Source: Flectonema sp. DT1601
Lineage: Eukaryota > Euglenozoa > Diplonemea > Diplonemida > Diplonemidae
Assembly: GCA_964019425.1 (NCBI GenBank)
Contig: OZ025838.1
Location: forward strand, 696,501 to 760,500
Direction of reading: 5' to 3'
DNA: 64,000 nucleotides
The notes under the pieces were generated by a model. The model did not search any database and was not told where the DNA came from. It worked only from the letters and a program-made list of their open reading frames with translations. Of this stretch, positions 32,433 to 43,834 are shown piece by piece. The number at the start of each line of letters is the position of its first letter. The stretch's first letter is position 1. Both the position numbers and the translations under genes were made by a program.

Positions 32433-33757
32433 ATGTCACTTCGCATAATCTCACCTTCAGAGATACCAAGAGACTGCTCTGAACCAGTAGATCCCGTGGC
32501 ATTAGAACAAGCAACAGTTATCGTCAATGATATCAAAGCAGGGGGTGAAAAAGAAGCGAAAAAGTGGGCTGTGAAATTAGGAGATCTAAAAGAAGGAGAA
32601 GAGTTGTGGGTTTCGAAGGAACAATTAAAGGAAGCGTATGATAACTTAGAAGACTCAGTGAAAGAAGTTCTACAGAGGACGAAGGATAGAATTTATTCTT
32701 TTGCTAAATCTCAAAGGGATAGTTTGACTGATATGACTACAGCAATTCCTGGAGGAAAGGCTGGCCACGTAGTTGCTCCGGTTAAAGCAGCTGGTTGTTA
32801 TGCACCTGGTGGTAGGTATCCTTTACCTTCATCAGTTCTTATGACTGCTTGCACTGCACGTGCTGCAGGTGTTCCTCAGGTTTGGGTAGCATCACCGAGA
32901 CCAGCTCCAATTACACTCGGAGCTGCCTACGTTTCTGGCTGCGATGGGTTTCTAAAGATTGGAGGAGCTCAAGCAATCACTTGCCTCGCTGAAGGAATCA
33001 TCTGCCCGGCTTCAGATGTTATCGTCGGGCCAGGAAACAAATGGGTCACTGCGGCAAAGAGTTTAGTCCAAGGTTTGTATTCTATCATTTTGTGAAGGTA
33101 CTTTTTTATCTTTCTAACATTTACTAAACTACTAAAACAGGAAAATGCAGCATCGATATGTTGGCAGGACCTTCTGAAGTGTTAGTCATTTGTGACGAGA
33201 CCTGCTCTCCAAAGGCAGTGGCAGCAGACTTGTTAGCACAGGCAGAACACGATGTCGAATCGAGACCTATTTTAGTAACAACTTCTGCTGACATCGCTGA
33301 TCAGGTAAATGTAGAACTAACTAAACAGTTGGAAATACTTCCAACAAAAGAAACTGCTAGTGAAGCTGTAAAGAAAGGATTTTGTGTAGTAACTCGCACA
33401 ATTGACGAAGCTATTGAGGTGAGTGACTCCATTGGACCAGAGCATCTGGAAATTCAGACAGAAAACTGTGAAGAGGTTGCGAAGAAATGTGACTGCTACG
33501 GAGGATTGTTTGTTGGTACTCACGCTGCTGAAGTTCTGGGTGACTACGGAGCGGGTCCAAATCACGTTCTTCCAACTGGAGGTACTGCGAGATACACTGG
33601 TGGGTTATCTGTATTCAATTTCTTAAGGATTAGAACTTGGATGAACATTACAGATTCAAATCAATCCAAGAGTTTAGTTCAAGATGCTGTTCAATTAGCA
33701 CGTCTCGAAGGACTCGAAGGGCACGCCAGAGCTGCTGAGGCCAGACTACCACAATAG
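32433..33757 (+). CDS. hisD: Histidinol dehydrogenase
   Basis: Exons 32433-33072 and 33141-33757 (phase 1); 418 residues, normal for a monofunctional HisD. It oxidises L-histidinol to L-histidine in two NAD+-dependent steps, the end of histidine biosynthesis. Family marks: GCYAPGGRYPLPSSVLMTA, GPGNKWVTAAK, CSIDMLAGPSEVLV, the zinc ligands Gln247 and His250 in AQAEHD, the catalytic IGPEHLEI, DYGAGPNHVLPTGGTARY and the final GLEGHARAAEARL, which supplies the last zinc histidine. All catalytic signatures look intact. The 68-base intron runs GTTTGT to TAAAACAG. No other histidine gene is nearby. Whether it is ancient or transferred from bacteria needs a tree. Confidence 0.96.
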
Positions 33758-34920
33758 TTTCCTGACTTATATTTCAGAGTTGTTCTTCTGTTAAGTTGAC
33801 GAAGAGTTCTGCGTGTAAAAATCATTTAGGCTTTCTGTTTTCCAAAAAACAATTTTAGAAAGAACGATCCGAGTTTTTTTTTTTTTTTGTTTTCTTTTTC
33901 TTTGTCCCCCTCACTGTGCGTTGCTAGCGTTACCGCAAAGTAATTTGTTGCAAAGCAGAAGTAAAATCCTGTCGGGTTGCACAAAGACCTTTCAGGTGGT
34001 TTATATTTTGATAAATTTGATTAATTTGCTTCAGTTGTGTTAAATAACACCACAGCCGTGCTAATTAATCACCGCGGGTGTTGTCGCACAAGTATCATGT
34101 GTTTGTGCTTACTGTCCACCTGATCATCTACAAATATGTTTCTTCGAATCAAATCACTCCAACCTGTCAATGTCATCACCAATCACCCGAAGTGATAGTT
34201 TTGATTGACTTTAGAAAGTGTTGTTTGTTGATATCACCTGTGTGAGGAACAGAGTTAGTACTGTTGAGGTACCATTCCGAGTGAATAAAAAAAAAAAAAA
34301 AAAGGAAAGAATTTTTGAAAGGGGGGGGGAAGAAACCCCCCCGAGAAACGAGAACGGTATTCCCGGGAGCCATAAAACTAACTTCGCTCCGCTCTACTGG
34401 ACGTACGGATTTGGAAAATAATTTGTTGAATCTATCCGCTGCCAAAAGAAAAGAACCCTTCAGAGACAACACGACTCTGAAGTCTGTTGTTGTCTACTCA
34501 ACTCAAAGTATTCACAACTTTTGTTTTTATGGCCGTCACGCTGTAGACGATTATCAACTATCTGATTGAGGTCTTTAAGAAAAAGATTTTTCATTTGGCG
34601 CGAACGGATTCTAATTTCGTCATTTTGTTTGTTTATTGTGCGGCAGCTGTCATGAGAGGGAAGACTACGATGCCTCCGATTACTGTGACGCTGATTCTGA
34701 CTTATGTTGTAAATGTTTGATTTGATACCGTAATACTCTTCTCTTCCAGTTACCTTCCAACTACAATAATTCAACTAACGTTGTGATTGCGTAGATCACA
34801 CAGTTACCGTCCGTTATATGTAAGCCGGGGATTTATTATTATCTTATCTTCTTTCTCAAAAGTCTGAGTTACTCTAACAAAAGAGTATCATAAAAGAAAA
34901 CGTTTGAAAGAAATGCGCAA
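33758..34920 (+). other. Intergenic region
   Basis: Contains T- and A-runs and a G-run next to a C-run (34321-34342, GGGGGGGGG and CCCCCC). No convincing gene. A minus-strand frame at 34460-34774 is Arg/Lys/Asn-rich and probably a by-product of T-rich DNA. Confidence 0.55.
34841..34862 (+). promoter_or_regulatory. Putative trans-splice acceptor
   Basis: ATCTTATCTTCTTTCTCAAAAG, 58 bases before the ATG at 34921. The leader holds a 3-codon upstream ORF (34913-34924) whose stop overlaps the main start. Confidence 0.45.
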
Positions 34921-37716
34921 ATGAGAACGCTGATCACATTAAGTGGGCTGCTAGCTGTTGCTGGACAGTGCTCAGATATAACTCCGACTTGTAAGTATAT
35001 CCCAGATGATAATCTACCAACGGCTAGGTTGAATATGTCTGTTTCAGCTGTCGGTGACCGACTATGTGTATTTGGTGGAGCGAATACATGGGATTGTCAG
35101 AGAGATGAAAACTGTATGACAAGAGAAGTTCATTGTTTAGATCCTCATGCTGGAACAAGATGGATAACTGACTATGATATACTTCCATTTCAAATAGCTG
35201 GAAAATCATTTTCTTGCTCTCTTTCAGCCAACAAAGCGTTACTCATAGTTGCTGGAACTCTCTGGCCTCATGGAGTATCACCAGACGACTCTTTACGAGA
35301 CTTTTTAATATTCGACTCAACACAAGACCAGGGACTTCAATGGACTATTCTCTCTGATATGTTACCAGTACATACGTCATCAGCGCAGGTAATTAGAGCT
35401 GGTGAAGATATTTTTATTTTGGGCGGAGCTCATTTTTTGTTACAAAACAATTCAGCAATTCAATACATTACGAGATCTGTTTACAAATGGAACATATTAG
35501 AAAACAATGGAGTTATCAACAACGTTACCCAAGTAACGGATTTACCCATCGCGATAACAGACTTTGCCGTCGTCACTGACGGTATTGATATATTTGTCTT
35601 AGGAGGTATTAATGATAAGGGGAACTGGGGAAATCGTATATTCAAGTATTCTCTGAGAGGTAATTATTGGGAAGAACCGACTCCTTCTCTTCCCAGCAAT
35701 GTGGCTTTCCCTAAAGCAGCTTTGTACGGACCTTATTTGTACATCGTCGGTAATTATTGGAATACCCCAGGTGGACATCTCCAGTCTTCTTTGTATTTGA
35801 ATGTATTGGACAGAACGAGTAGGTATTGGTCGGGAATGCTATTACAACAAGTTCCTGGTCCCCGACGTAATTATGCAAGTTGCTCAATGCCACCTTTTGG
35901 AGGGAGTGGTCCTCAAATGTATTTATTTGGTGGGTTAGATATGACTAATGAAGAGTTGCCTCAACCTGAGAATGCTTCCGTCATTGTTGGTCACATTTCA
36001 ACAGATATCTCCTTACCTCGTTTTACGATCTCTCCTTCAACACCGTTGGTTAATAGATCGTTTTCAATATCATTGTCTGGGATTTTTCCAAATCCTACCT
36101 ACCAACTTCGCATCTCACCTACTTTCGACTGCAGCACTACACTCGTTGATGATTTTCCATTCCCTACGGAATCACCTTATAATATTATCACAAAAATTAG
36201 AGTCCCTGCTGATGAAGCTTTCTTGTGTTTTTCGTGGGGAGGCTGTCCTAATGAATCAGAAGCACGGCCATGTAGTCAGCTTGGAAACAGTGCAGCTCAT
36301 TGTCTCGATGGTTGCTGTTCTCATGTTTTCCCCACAGCTCCATTGTCTTGCTGGAATATGGTTCCTGGTGGAGCTTTTACATCTCTCAGTGTCACACCTT
36401 TCTCTATTCAAGATGGGTCTACAGTTACTCTGACAGAGGAACATCACAATGATGATCCAAGCGGTACCTCAAATAGAGAAACTCTTTATTTGATAGTCAC
36501 TGTAGTTTCACTAACAGTTTGTTTACTTGTCGCTGGTATTACCTGCTGGTTACTACTCAGTAGAAAGGGTAAAGAGAGTACTCCAGACAACAGGTATCAA
36601 CTTATATCTAAATTGGGATCTGGTGCTTATGGTGTTGTTTATTTAGTAAAGAGAAAGTCTGATTCGTCACTACTCGCTATGAAGTACATTAGTTGCAGTA
36701 ATGATGCAGAGCAACAAGAGGCTATGAGAGAGTTTACTGTACTTAGAAAGATAGGAACGCATCCTGGTCTGATTCAGATATTTGAAACTACAATGAATTG
36801 GATTGAAGAGAAACCAGCACCCGAACCAACAACACCACTGATGCCTATCTCTGCAATGAACAGTAGTCATAAGAATGTTGAGGGCGTCACCTTAACACTT
36901 CCTCGTTACGTATGTCTAGTAATGCCTTACTATGAAGAAGGTGATCTCAGAAGTTACGTATCATCTTATAAAGGATCCTTAAGTACTGAATTGATTATTG
37001 ATTACATAAATCAACTCGCCTCAGTTTTAGAATTCTTGCATGCTGCGACACCTCCAGTAGTTCATCGTGATCTAAAACCAGAAAATGTTTTGATGGCGGA
37101 GAATGGAACTAAATTAGTAATTACAGACTTCGGATTAGCTCGTAATGTTGAGCAAGCTTCCTATTGTCACACGCAGGCTGGTTCACTTCCTTACATTGCT
37201 CCAGAGTGTTGGGATCGAAAGTATGGAACAGAAGTTGATATTTGGGCCTTGGGTTGCATTGCTTATGCAATCTCTACAAAGAGGGTAGAACATCACACTA
37301 CGAAGATAATGTTTACTGATCTTATGAGAGCTGGTCAAGATAAATTCGATAAAGGAATTAAACAAGATTTAGTTAAGTTAAATTACCCGGAGAGCTTGGC
37401 TGAGTTAGCCTGTGAATTCCTGCAATTGGATGCGAGCGCTCGGCCAACAGCAGCTGAGATAACAAAGAGATTAAATAAAGATAAAATAACACCCAGCGAC
37501 CAATCAGATGATCTGTCGCCATTCTCTCAACCTGACAGCGGTAATGATATTCTACTTGTTCCAATGGCATCATCTGCTCCTGGACATCAACATCCTCTTT
37601 TTCAATTAGAATCTCCTCCACCACAATCTGTAGCGTATCCTTCATCCTTCCCTGGTGGTAGTGGTAAGGGTCCTTTTAAAACAGATATCCCTCCAGACAT
37701 TAAGAAAACTCTTTGA
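34921..37716 (+). CDS. Receptor-type Ser/Thr kinase with kelch-like ectodomain
   Basis: A 931-residue protein in one exon. A signal peptide (MRTLITLSGLLAVAGQCS) leads into an ectodomain with kelch-like beta-propeller repeats (~25-340; DRLCVFGGANTWDC, EDIFILGGAHFLL, DIFVLGGINDKGNWGNRIFK). A Cys-rich membrane-proximal region follows. One transmembrane helix spans ~522-547. The cytoplasmic kinase is complete: LGSGAYGVVY (565-574), Lys588, HRDLKPENVL from 715, Asp736 of DFG, SLPYIAPE. The C-terminal tail (~860-931) is Pro/Ser-rich. All catalytic residues are present. It should be a plasma-membrane sensor that phosphorylates targets on binding an outside ligand; the ligand is unknown. Confidence 0.9.
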   Translation: MRTLITLSGLLAVAGQCSDITPTCKYIPDDNLPTARLNMSVSAVGDRLCVFGGANTWDCQRDENCMTREVHCLDPHAGTRWITDYDILPFQIAGKSFSCSLSANKALLIVAGTLWPHGVSPDDSLRDFLIFDSTQDQGLQWTILSDMLPVHTSSAQVIRAGEDIFILGGAHFLLQNNSAIQYITRSVYKWNILENNGVINNVTQVTDLPIAITDFAVVTDGIDIFVLGGINDKGNWGNRIFKYSLRGNYWEEPTPSLPSNVAFPKAALYGPYLYIVGNYWNTPGGHLQSSLYLNVLDRTSRYWSGMLLQQVPGPRRNYASCSMPPFGGSGPQMYLFGGLDMTNEELPQPENASVIVGHISTDISLPRFTISPSTPLVNRSFSISLSGIFPNPTYQLRISPTFDCSTTLVDDFPFPTESPYNIITKIRVPADEAFLCFSWGGCPNESEARPCSQLGNSAAHCLDGCCSHVFPTAPLSCWNMVPGGAFTSLSVTPFSIQDGSTVTLTEEHHNDDPSGTSNRETLYLIVTVVSLTVCLLVAGITCWLLLSRKGKESTPDNRYQLISKLGSGAYGVVYLVKRKSDSSLLAMKYISCSNDAEQQEAMREFTVLRKIGTHPGLIQIFETTMNWIEEKPAPEPTTPLMPISAMNSSHKNVEGVTLTLPRYVCLVMPYYEEGDLRSYVSSYKGSLSTELIIDYINQLASVLEFLHAATPPVVHRDLKPENVLMAENGTKLVITDFGLARNVEQASYCHTQAGSLPYIAPECWDRKYGTEVDIWALGCIAYAISTKRVEHHTTKIMFTDLMRAGQDKFDKGIKQDLVKLNYPESLAELACEFLQLDASARPTAAEITKRLNKDKITPSDQSDDLSPFSQPDSGNDILLVPMASSAPGHQHPLFQLESPPPQSVAYPSSFPGGSGKGPFKTDIPPDIKKTL

Positions 37717-38944
37717 GAAGTAACTTTCTCCAATACCAATTTAAAAACGAAGGAATGGAAGAAACCGTAAATTATCGGCGTGCCACATCTTGAAATGATC
37801 AAATTGATAACTATAAACAATGCCAGTGTTCAACTTATCAAAGCGCTCGCTTCTATTGAAGCCTTTGTCGGGGAGCTACTCTAACCATTTTCTTATTAAC
37901 ATCGACATTCTCAACATCTAACGTGTTGGCATGTCGTCAACTGTTTTCGTGAAATTGAGTTGCCCTGCTGCTATCAGTTCATAAGTTGAATGGCAATTAC
38001 ACTTAAAGATTACTATTGTTGTGCCGATCCATTCGGCCGATTCTCTCAGTTCTACTTCGTATTGATTGTGAGTGAAATTATTTAGTGTCTTCGTTTACAG
38101 AACCCGAGTAGTACTAATAATCCGTACGTAAGTTTACTGCCTCACTTACTCACTTAGTATAACTGTAATGACATTTAGTTCTTTCGGGTCTGAGTTCTCA
38201 GGGAAAACAGCAACAGTAGAAGTACTACCACTCTGCTCCTGTTTGATGTCTATTTGGAGATGTGTACCTTCACGAAGAAGGTGGGTTGCGATGTTCGTGC
38301 CAATGTGTTTTGTTTGTCTTCTGCGTTAGTGTTTTATATGTTAGCTCTGTCACTGCCACGTTTTACAATTAGATCCTCCTGATCACTTTGTTGTTGTCCC
38401 TGCAGGAAAATTTCTTCTTTTCGATAAACACAATCCGTTTCCTTCCTTTTTTGATAAAACTTCCGGACAACACTTGTTTGGTCTTTTTCCTCTTTGCACG
38501 GATTGCTCTTTTTATGTTTCCGCTTCCTGTGTCTGCTATTGAGGAGTCTCATTTTCTGTTTTGTTATTAACGTTTTCGTGGAATGCGGAATGATTGTTAA
38601 AGTGTTTCCGAACCCCAACTTACCCCATTTTGATTAGTTTATTGTTGATGAATTCATTGTTTTGTTTCGTTTTGTATTTTCTCATAATCCCGCGACTGAG
38701 TTGCATCCTCCTTGTTTGCTATGGTTTCAGTTTTATAGCATGATTGAGATTCGTGTTTCCTTCGCTGAACTTTCTCTGAGGGCTTGCATTCGTGTGTATT
38801 GTGCATTGTCACGCATCTTGTTTAAGTTATTGAGGTGATTCTCACATATCCGAGTGAGGAGAAGTGAATCATATCTTGTTTAGGATTTCTTATTGAAATA
38901 ACTGACGTGTTCTAAGAAGTGTTTCCGTTATTATAAAATCAATG

Positions 38945-38945
38945 C

Positions 38946-39007
<62 letters not shown>
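38945..39007 (+). repeat. (CAA)21 trinucleotide array
   Basis: 21 perfect CAA units directly after an ATG (38942), so it could encode poly-Gln. It is the same length as the AAC array at 14978, on the same strand. Confidence 0.95.
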
Positions 39008-39793
39008 AGAACATTAGAAATACCTGCGTGTGTTGGCAGGATTGGGGAAGCAAAAAGAAAAAAAAAATATTATAATAATAATAATAATAATCGACCTGAG
39101 AAAAAAAAAAAAACGTTAGAAAAAAAACTGAAATCCCGTGTGCCTATGAGGAAATTATGTTCCCCTCCCCGCTTGTTGTATCTTCCAGCGAAAGCCTGCG
39201 AACGAGAGTTTGGTGAGATACGCACCTGTCAAAGAATCAACAGGAAAACTACTTTCCCTGATCGGGTTGATGTTTTCTAAAGTAAGATACGTAACAATGT
39301 TCTATATTATTATTGGTGAAGAAAATAACAATCAAAAGAAAACTTTTTGTAACCGCGTGATCACTCCTGTCGATGAGTCTCATGAGTTGCTCTTCAAATG
39401 GAGTAAATGAATTTAAGAAATCTAATCGTCGGATCGTCGTAGTCCACTCACCAGAAGTCGATAATCTTATTATTATTATTGGTGATGATAGTGGTCGCTA
39501 TACGTCCCCCTGTTTCGATTGAATGAACCAAATGTGGAATATCAAATCCAGTTTTTTATGTTTTTTTTTATTTTGTTTTATTCACACCCTTTCTACAATT
39601 TTCTTTGGTCGGAGAAGAAACTATTCAGATTAGTCATGATTTATTTTCCCCCTTACGGCAGGATCCTCTCTGCGTTCAACGAAACTATATGAGGCTAATC
39701 TGAATGGTTTTCTTTTTTCTTCTTCAAACCAGCTGATATGCACAGCGCGTTCTGTGTGTCAAGTATTCTATTTTATAATAAATAAGAGATAAT

Positions 39794-39808
39794 TATTGTT
39801 GTCTACAG
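39794..39808 (+). promoter_or_regulatory. Putative trans-splice acceptor
   Basis: TTATTGTTGTCTACAG, 12 bases before the ATG at 39821. Confidence 0.55.
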
Positions 39809-39820
39809 AACAGTTAAAAT

Positions 39821-42800
39821 ATGCACCTCTGCCCTGCCGATGGGGCAGTGCAGGCAGCAGTTAGAGCTGATCCTTCTAATGCGCTTTCTATAATCGAAGA
39901 AGCAAACAACAAAGAGTGTCCTTACAACTGGCATGTGAAGAGGCATCAAACGCAGTACGTTCCAATTGAAGTTGAGAGAAAAGTTGCTGTTAAGGAATAT
40001 GTTGATAGGCCTGTCTCTCATCCAGTTCCGGATCCAGAAGTAGAGCGGCAGTTGCAACGCACGAGAGAGGAACTCGACGCATTGCGAGCAACTATCCCTG
40101 GACTTCAGAAAGAACAGGATGGTAGTTTAAAAGATCGTCTTAATCTAAAGGTATGTTCTGATTGTAATAATCTGATTGTAGTAACGACTTCCAACACCAC
40201 AAACTCCAACAGGCTGTTAACCAAAAACTCCGCGAAAAGATTCGAAAGAAAGACGAGCACCTAACTGATCTTCAAACTGCTCTCCTTCGTAACTTTTCCA
40301 TGGCTAAAGAATTATCTGATGAGACCTGTCCTGAAATTGTTAACATTCGAAAAGAGCAACTTCGCCTTTGTCAGTCGAAGACGGTATTTCTACAGGAAGT
40401 ACTTCGCAATAAAGAAGAATACATTCAGGTATGTGATGTTCATAAGTTAGATCGCCATGGAGCAGCAGCATAACAACTACCAACACAGGAAGTAACTCAA
40501 GCACTCGTCGATTGCTGCACAGCGATGTTGAGAACACAAAAAGAAACACAAGAGGTTTTAAAAACAGAGAAAGTAGAATCTGTTGCTGCCTGGGAGGAAG
40601 CCAGAAGACTAGAGAACAGAACGCGTGACCTGGAACAAGAGCTAACAGTAGTACCAAGAATAAAAGGTGAACTTAGGGAATCTCGACTCTTCATCGAAGA
40701 ACTGCGCAGACAACTTGACGACAAAGACGACGTCATCGACGCTCTTGAAGAGCAATTCAGACAAAGTGCCCTCGACGAGGCTGCTGACTTGTCACGCGAT
40801 GAGATCCTCGTCAGGATGACCCAATTGAGATTTAGAATTGGTCTGAAAAACGCAAAGGAATTGCAATCAAAAAGTAAAATCCTTAAACTGCAGGGGGAAC
40901 TTCGCACAGAAAAGGAGGCAGTTGCACGTGCTGATACAACAATTGAGAAACAAAATGAAGCGTTAGGCGTTCTCCAAGCAAACGTTGACAGTCTTCAAAT
41001 TCAACTCGCGCAGCTTCGAAGAGATCTTTTGGCGGCATCTGCCCCAGTAAGACCTATTATTATGCCCGCACCTGTCTATGATGATGAGCGCCGCCTTCTT
41101 GAAGCCCCTTCGGCATCTCGCGCTCAAGCACTTACAGAACAAGACATTGTCGCGGCATTTGGGTTATTTGATTCTGGTATGCTACACTTCATACATGAAG
41201 GGATGTAATTTCATTCCCTGAAAAAGTAAACAAACCCCAACAGGAACACAAGGAGAACTACCTGGTTGGGACATGCCTCTGTACCTCAGAGTGTTGGGTT
41301 TCAACAGCAGCGATCAGTACATCAGAAAACTAACATCAGACTTCCGACACAATCACGTGACTCTCTCTCTGGAAGAGTTTCGAGATGTCATTCTCGATGT
41401 TCAAAAGGAATACCAGCCTCTGAAAATGAGCACTGGCAACCTCCTGGGACAGTGGCAGGAAGCCAGTCGTAGAAGGATTGAAGCCAGCAAGAGGAGAGAG
41501 GATCGCAAGAAAGGTTTGAATTATTCTTTTTGTACTGAATGAGAATGTGCTGAAAATTTACCTTTTTCATTTCTTACAGTTTGATACTGATTTAGTTAAG
41601 GAAATCAAATTGTTGTTCAAATTGTTTTACTTCTACCACTCAACAACACAGATCGAGCTTATGATGAGGACAGCGATGAAGATGAAGATCCGATCAACAG
41701 AAGCATCGCTGCGATATCAATGAGAGCTGTGCAGATGTCAACATCTGATATCGAAGAGTCGTTTGCACTCTTCGATCATGACTGCAGTGGTTGTCTTGAC
41801 CAACGTCAAATCGGTCCCCTCGTTCACGCAATGGGACTCGTGAGAACGAAAGCTGATTTAGAAGCTCTCAATGTTATTATTATGTCTGAGTTTTCAGGAA
41901 CACTCAACGCAGTAGAATGGTCTGACGTAGTTCAGTATTGTCAGGGCGTACAACCGAACTTCGTTAGAAGGAGAGTACTTGAGAAGAAGCCACCAAAACA
42001 AGGTTTGTTATAATATGATACTAAGTTCTCAGTCACGAAGCTTTAAGAATCAAATAAATAATTAATACAGGTCTCTATCCAAAACCGTTTCCGCAGGCAG
42101 GACGCACTCACCCGATGTCAGAACGAGAGATTGAACTCGGCTTTAAATTATTCGACGTCGACAAGTCGGGACTGCTGCCCGGACATCAGGTTCCGACTTA
42201 TTTGGAATGTCTTGGACTCGTTTGTAGTAGTCTGGAGTTTATTAGCCTGTTGGTAACTCAGTACAAGGCTGACTTGACTCAAAAAGTTACTTTCGGATAC
42301 TTTTGTAGAATGGTTCGATTCGTTCAAACACATTTAGAATTCTTCAATCCGAGTCCCAGGATGCCGAAGGTCCGCACTTGCGGATCCAATGCGCAGGAAG
42401 CTCGTCGTGCGCCACCAATCTTGGCTCCAGAAAGTAGTCGAAAGTCTTCTTTCACAGCGTTCGGTAATAAGAAATCTCCACACAGTAGAGCACCTCCATC
42501 ACGACCCAACACGGCAGTTTACAGTCCTAGAACTAGAAAACCTGGACAGTACCCACCTTGGATGGTACCATCAGTAGTTCCACAACAAGTCGAGTCAATC
42601 GAACGAGACGGTTCCAAAGCATCAGACCTGAAGCTCGACACGTCCGTTTTACCGGAAAGGAAAACAGAAAGCGTCTTCGATCCTCCGCAGCCGGCAGATC
42701 AAGAACAAGAGGATAAGATTCTTCCTCTCACACAAGATGAAATCCTACACACTTATGTTTTCTACACGGGGTACTTTAATTGTCCACAAGTTTCTATAAC

Positions 42801-43362
42801 TAGAGGAGCCAAGGCACTAGCATTGCATGATGTTGTTATTGCAATTAGATCTCTGGGTTTTGTTGGAGTTAAGAAGCGGTTTTTGGAGCAAATATGGCCA
42901 TACGAAAGAAAAGCGGAAGTTGTTCGGCAAATGGGCGGCGGAGTAGGAGACGAGCTGATCCTTGATGAAGAAGAATTTTTGAATTTAGTTCGAAATATTG
43001 AGCGATACGGCACTCAACGAGACCCTTCTCGTCACCGCTTACCACGACAGGTTAACCGTCATCTTGTGGGTGGGGCACTTCGTGAAGCTGACTTGTTGTG
43101 GTTGTTTGAACTTCTCGATTACGATGAGAAAACATTTTTATCCGCCAGAGACTTCCGCACGATGCTCACACTACTCGGATTTTCCCTCCAAGATGAGCCG
43201 GAAATTCAGAATGTTTTGGTCACCTACGACACTAAGCGCCCGTCGCGAAGCTCTCGCGAGCACAACATTTTCGAATTCCACGACTGTCTAGAAGTAATAA
43301 AAATGTTGACAGCGAAGCCTCTCACACATCGCAACGACGCGTCTTCGATATCATTCTTCTGA
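39821..43362 (+). CDS. Coiled-coil protein with EF-hand-like motifs
   Basis: Six exons: 39821-40150, 40213-40428, 40489-41176, 41244-41513, 41652-42002 and 42071-43362; 1,048 residues. The introns are 62, 60, 67, 138 and 68 bases. Residues ~75-380 form a long coiled coil (Glu/Arg/Gln-rich). EF-hand-like loops then appear: FDSGTQGE near 408, DHDCSGCLDQRQ at 543-554, DVDKSGLLPGHQ at 647-658 and DYDEKTFLSARD from 968. The two best loops keep the first acidic positions and central Gly, but position 12 is Gln where Glu normally ligates calcium. A Pro/Ser-rich linker lies between loops 3 and 4. Such coiled-coil/EF proteins are common in flagella and centrioles; the exact family was not recognised. 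Confidence 0.85.
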
Positions 43363-43834
43363 AAGGTGTTTTGTTGTATTATTTTATTGTCTTTGTTGAG
43401 ATTAGAGTGATGAAATAATTCCTACTCTCTCTCTATCTCTCTCGTCTTATCTCTTGTTATGTTCTTTTAGTATTTTAGAGAAGTTGTTTTGTGTCTTTTT
43501 TTTTCTTTCTAAAAAGCCTCACATTTTAAATTGTTTTAAGAGGAGTCAATGCAGCCCAGTTATTGTATTATTGTATGGTGAGTTCTTTTATTTTTACTAT
43601 TTTCGCTTGTACCCGTAGAAAAAATAAAAGGTTTTTTTTTTATTATTAATTGCTGCTAAGATCTAAATTCTGTATTGTACCTCATGGCGGTAACCGAATG
43701 AGTGCCCGAGTGTGTGAGTATTGCATCCGTAATTCTTTTATCAGGATCGAAAGGTTTTCGAAAATAGTGGAAGTTTGTCTTCGGATCTTTTTGTGAAGTG
43801 AACTCTTTTTTCTCTCTTCAGAACCTATCTAATT
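43363..43834 (+). other. Intergenic region
   Basis: CT- and T-rich 3' UTR and spacer ending in the leader acceptor of the START gene. Confidence 0.6.
43803..43821 (+). promoter_or_regulatory. Putative trans-splice acceptor
   Basis: CTCTTTTTTCTCTCTTCAG, 13 bases before the ATG at 43835. A textbook pyrimidine-AG site. Confidence 0.6.

Larger units (their letters stand above)
37717..39820 (+). other. 2.1-kb gene-poor region
   Basis: Spacer with a (CAA)21 array at 38945-39007, an (AAT)n patch near 39070-39091 and A-runs near 39100 and 39120. A frame opening at 38942 reads through the array as poly-Gln but is followed by low-quality sequence. No gene called. Confidence 0.55.

Noticed and set aside
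34460-34774. Minus-strand 104-codon Arg/Asn/Gln-rich frame between HisD and the kelch kinase
   Set aside because: Basic frames on the minus strand are expected from T-rich + strand spacers, and no start context or homology was seen.
38334-38618. Minus-strand Lys/Arg-rich frame
   Set aside because: Same cause: reverse reading of T-rich DNA, nothing protein-like beyond charge.
38942-39280. Poly-Gln protein starting ATG(CAA)21
   Set aside because: After the array the frame gives Lys/Asn runs from AAA and AAT repeats and no folded or conserved sequence. There is no clear leader acceptor. Recorded as a repeat only.
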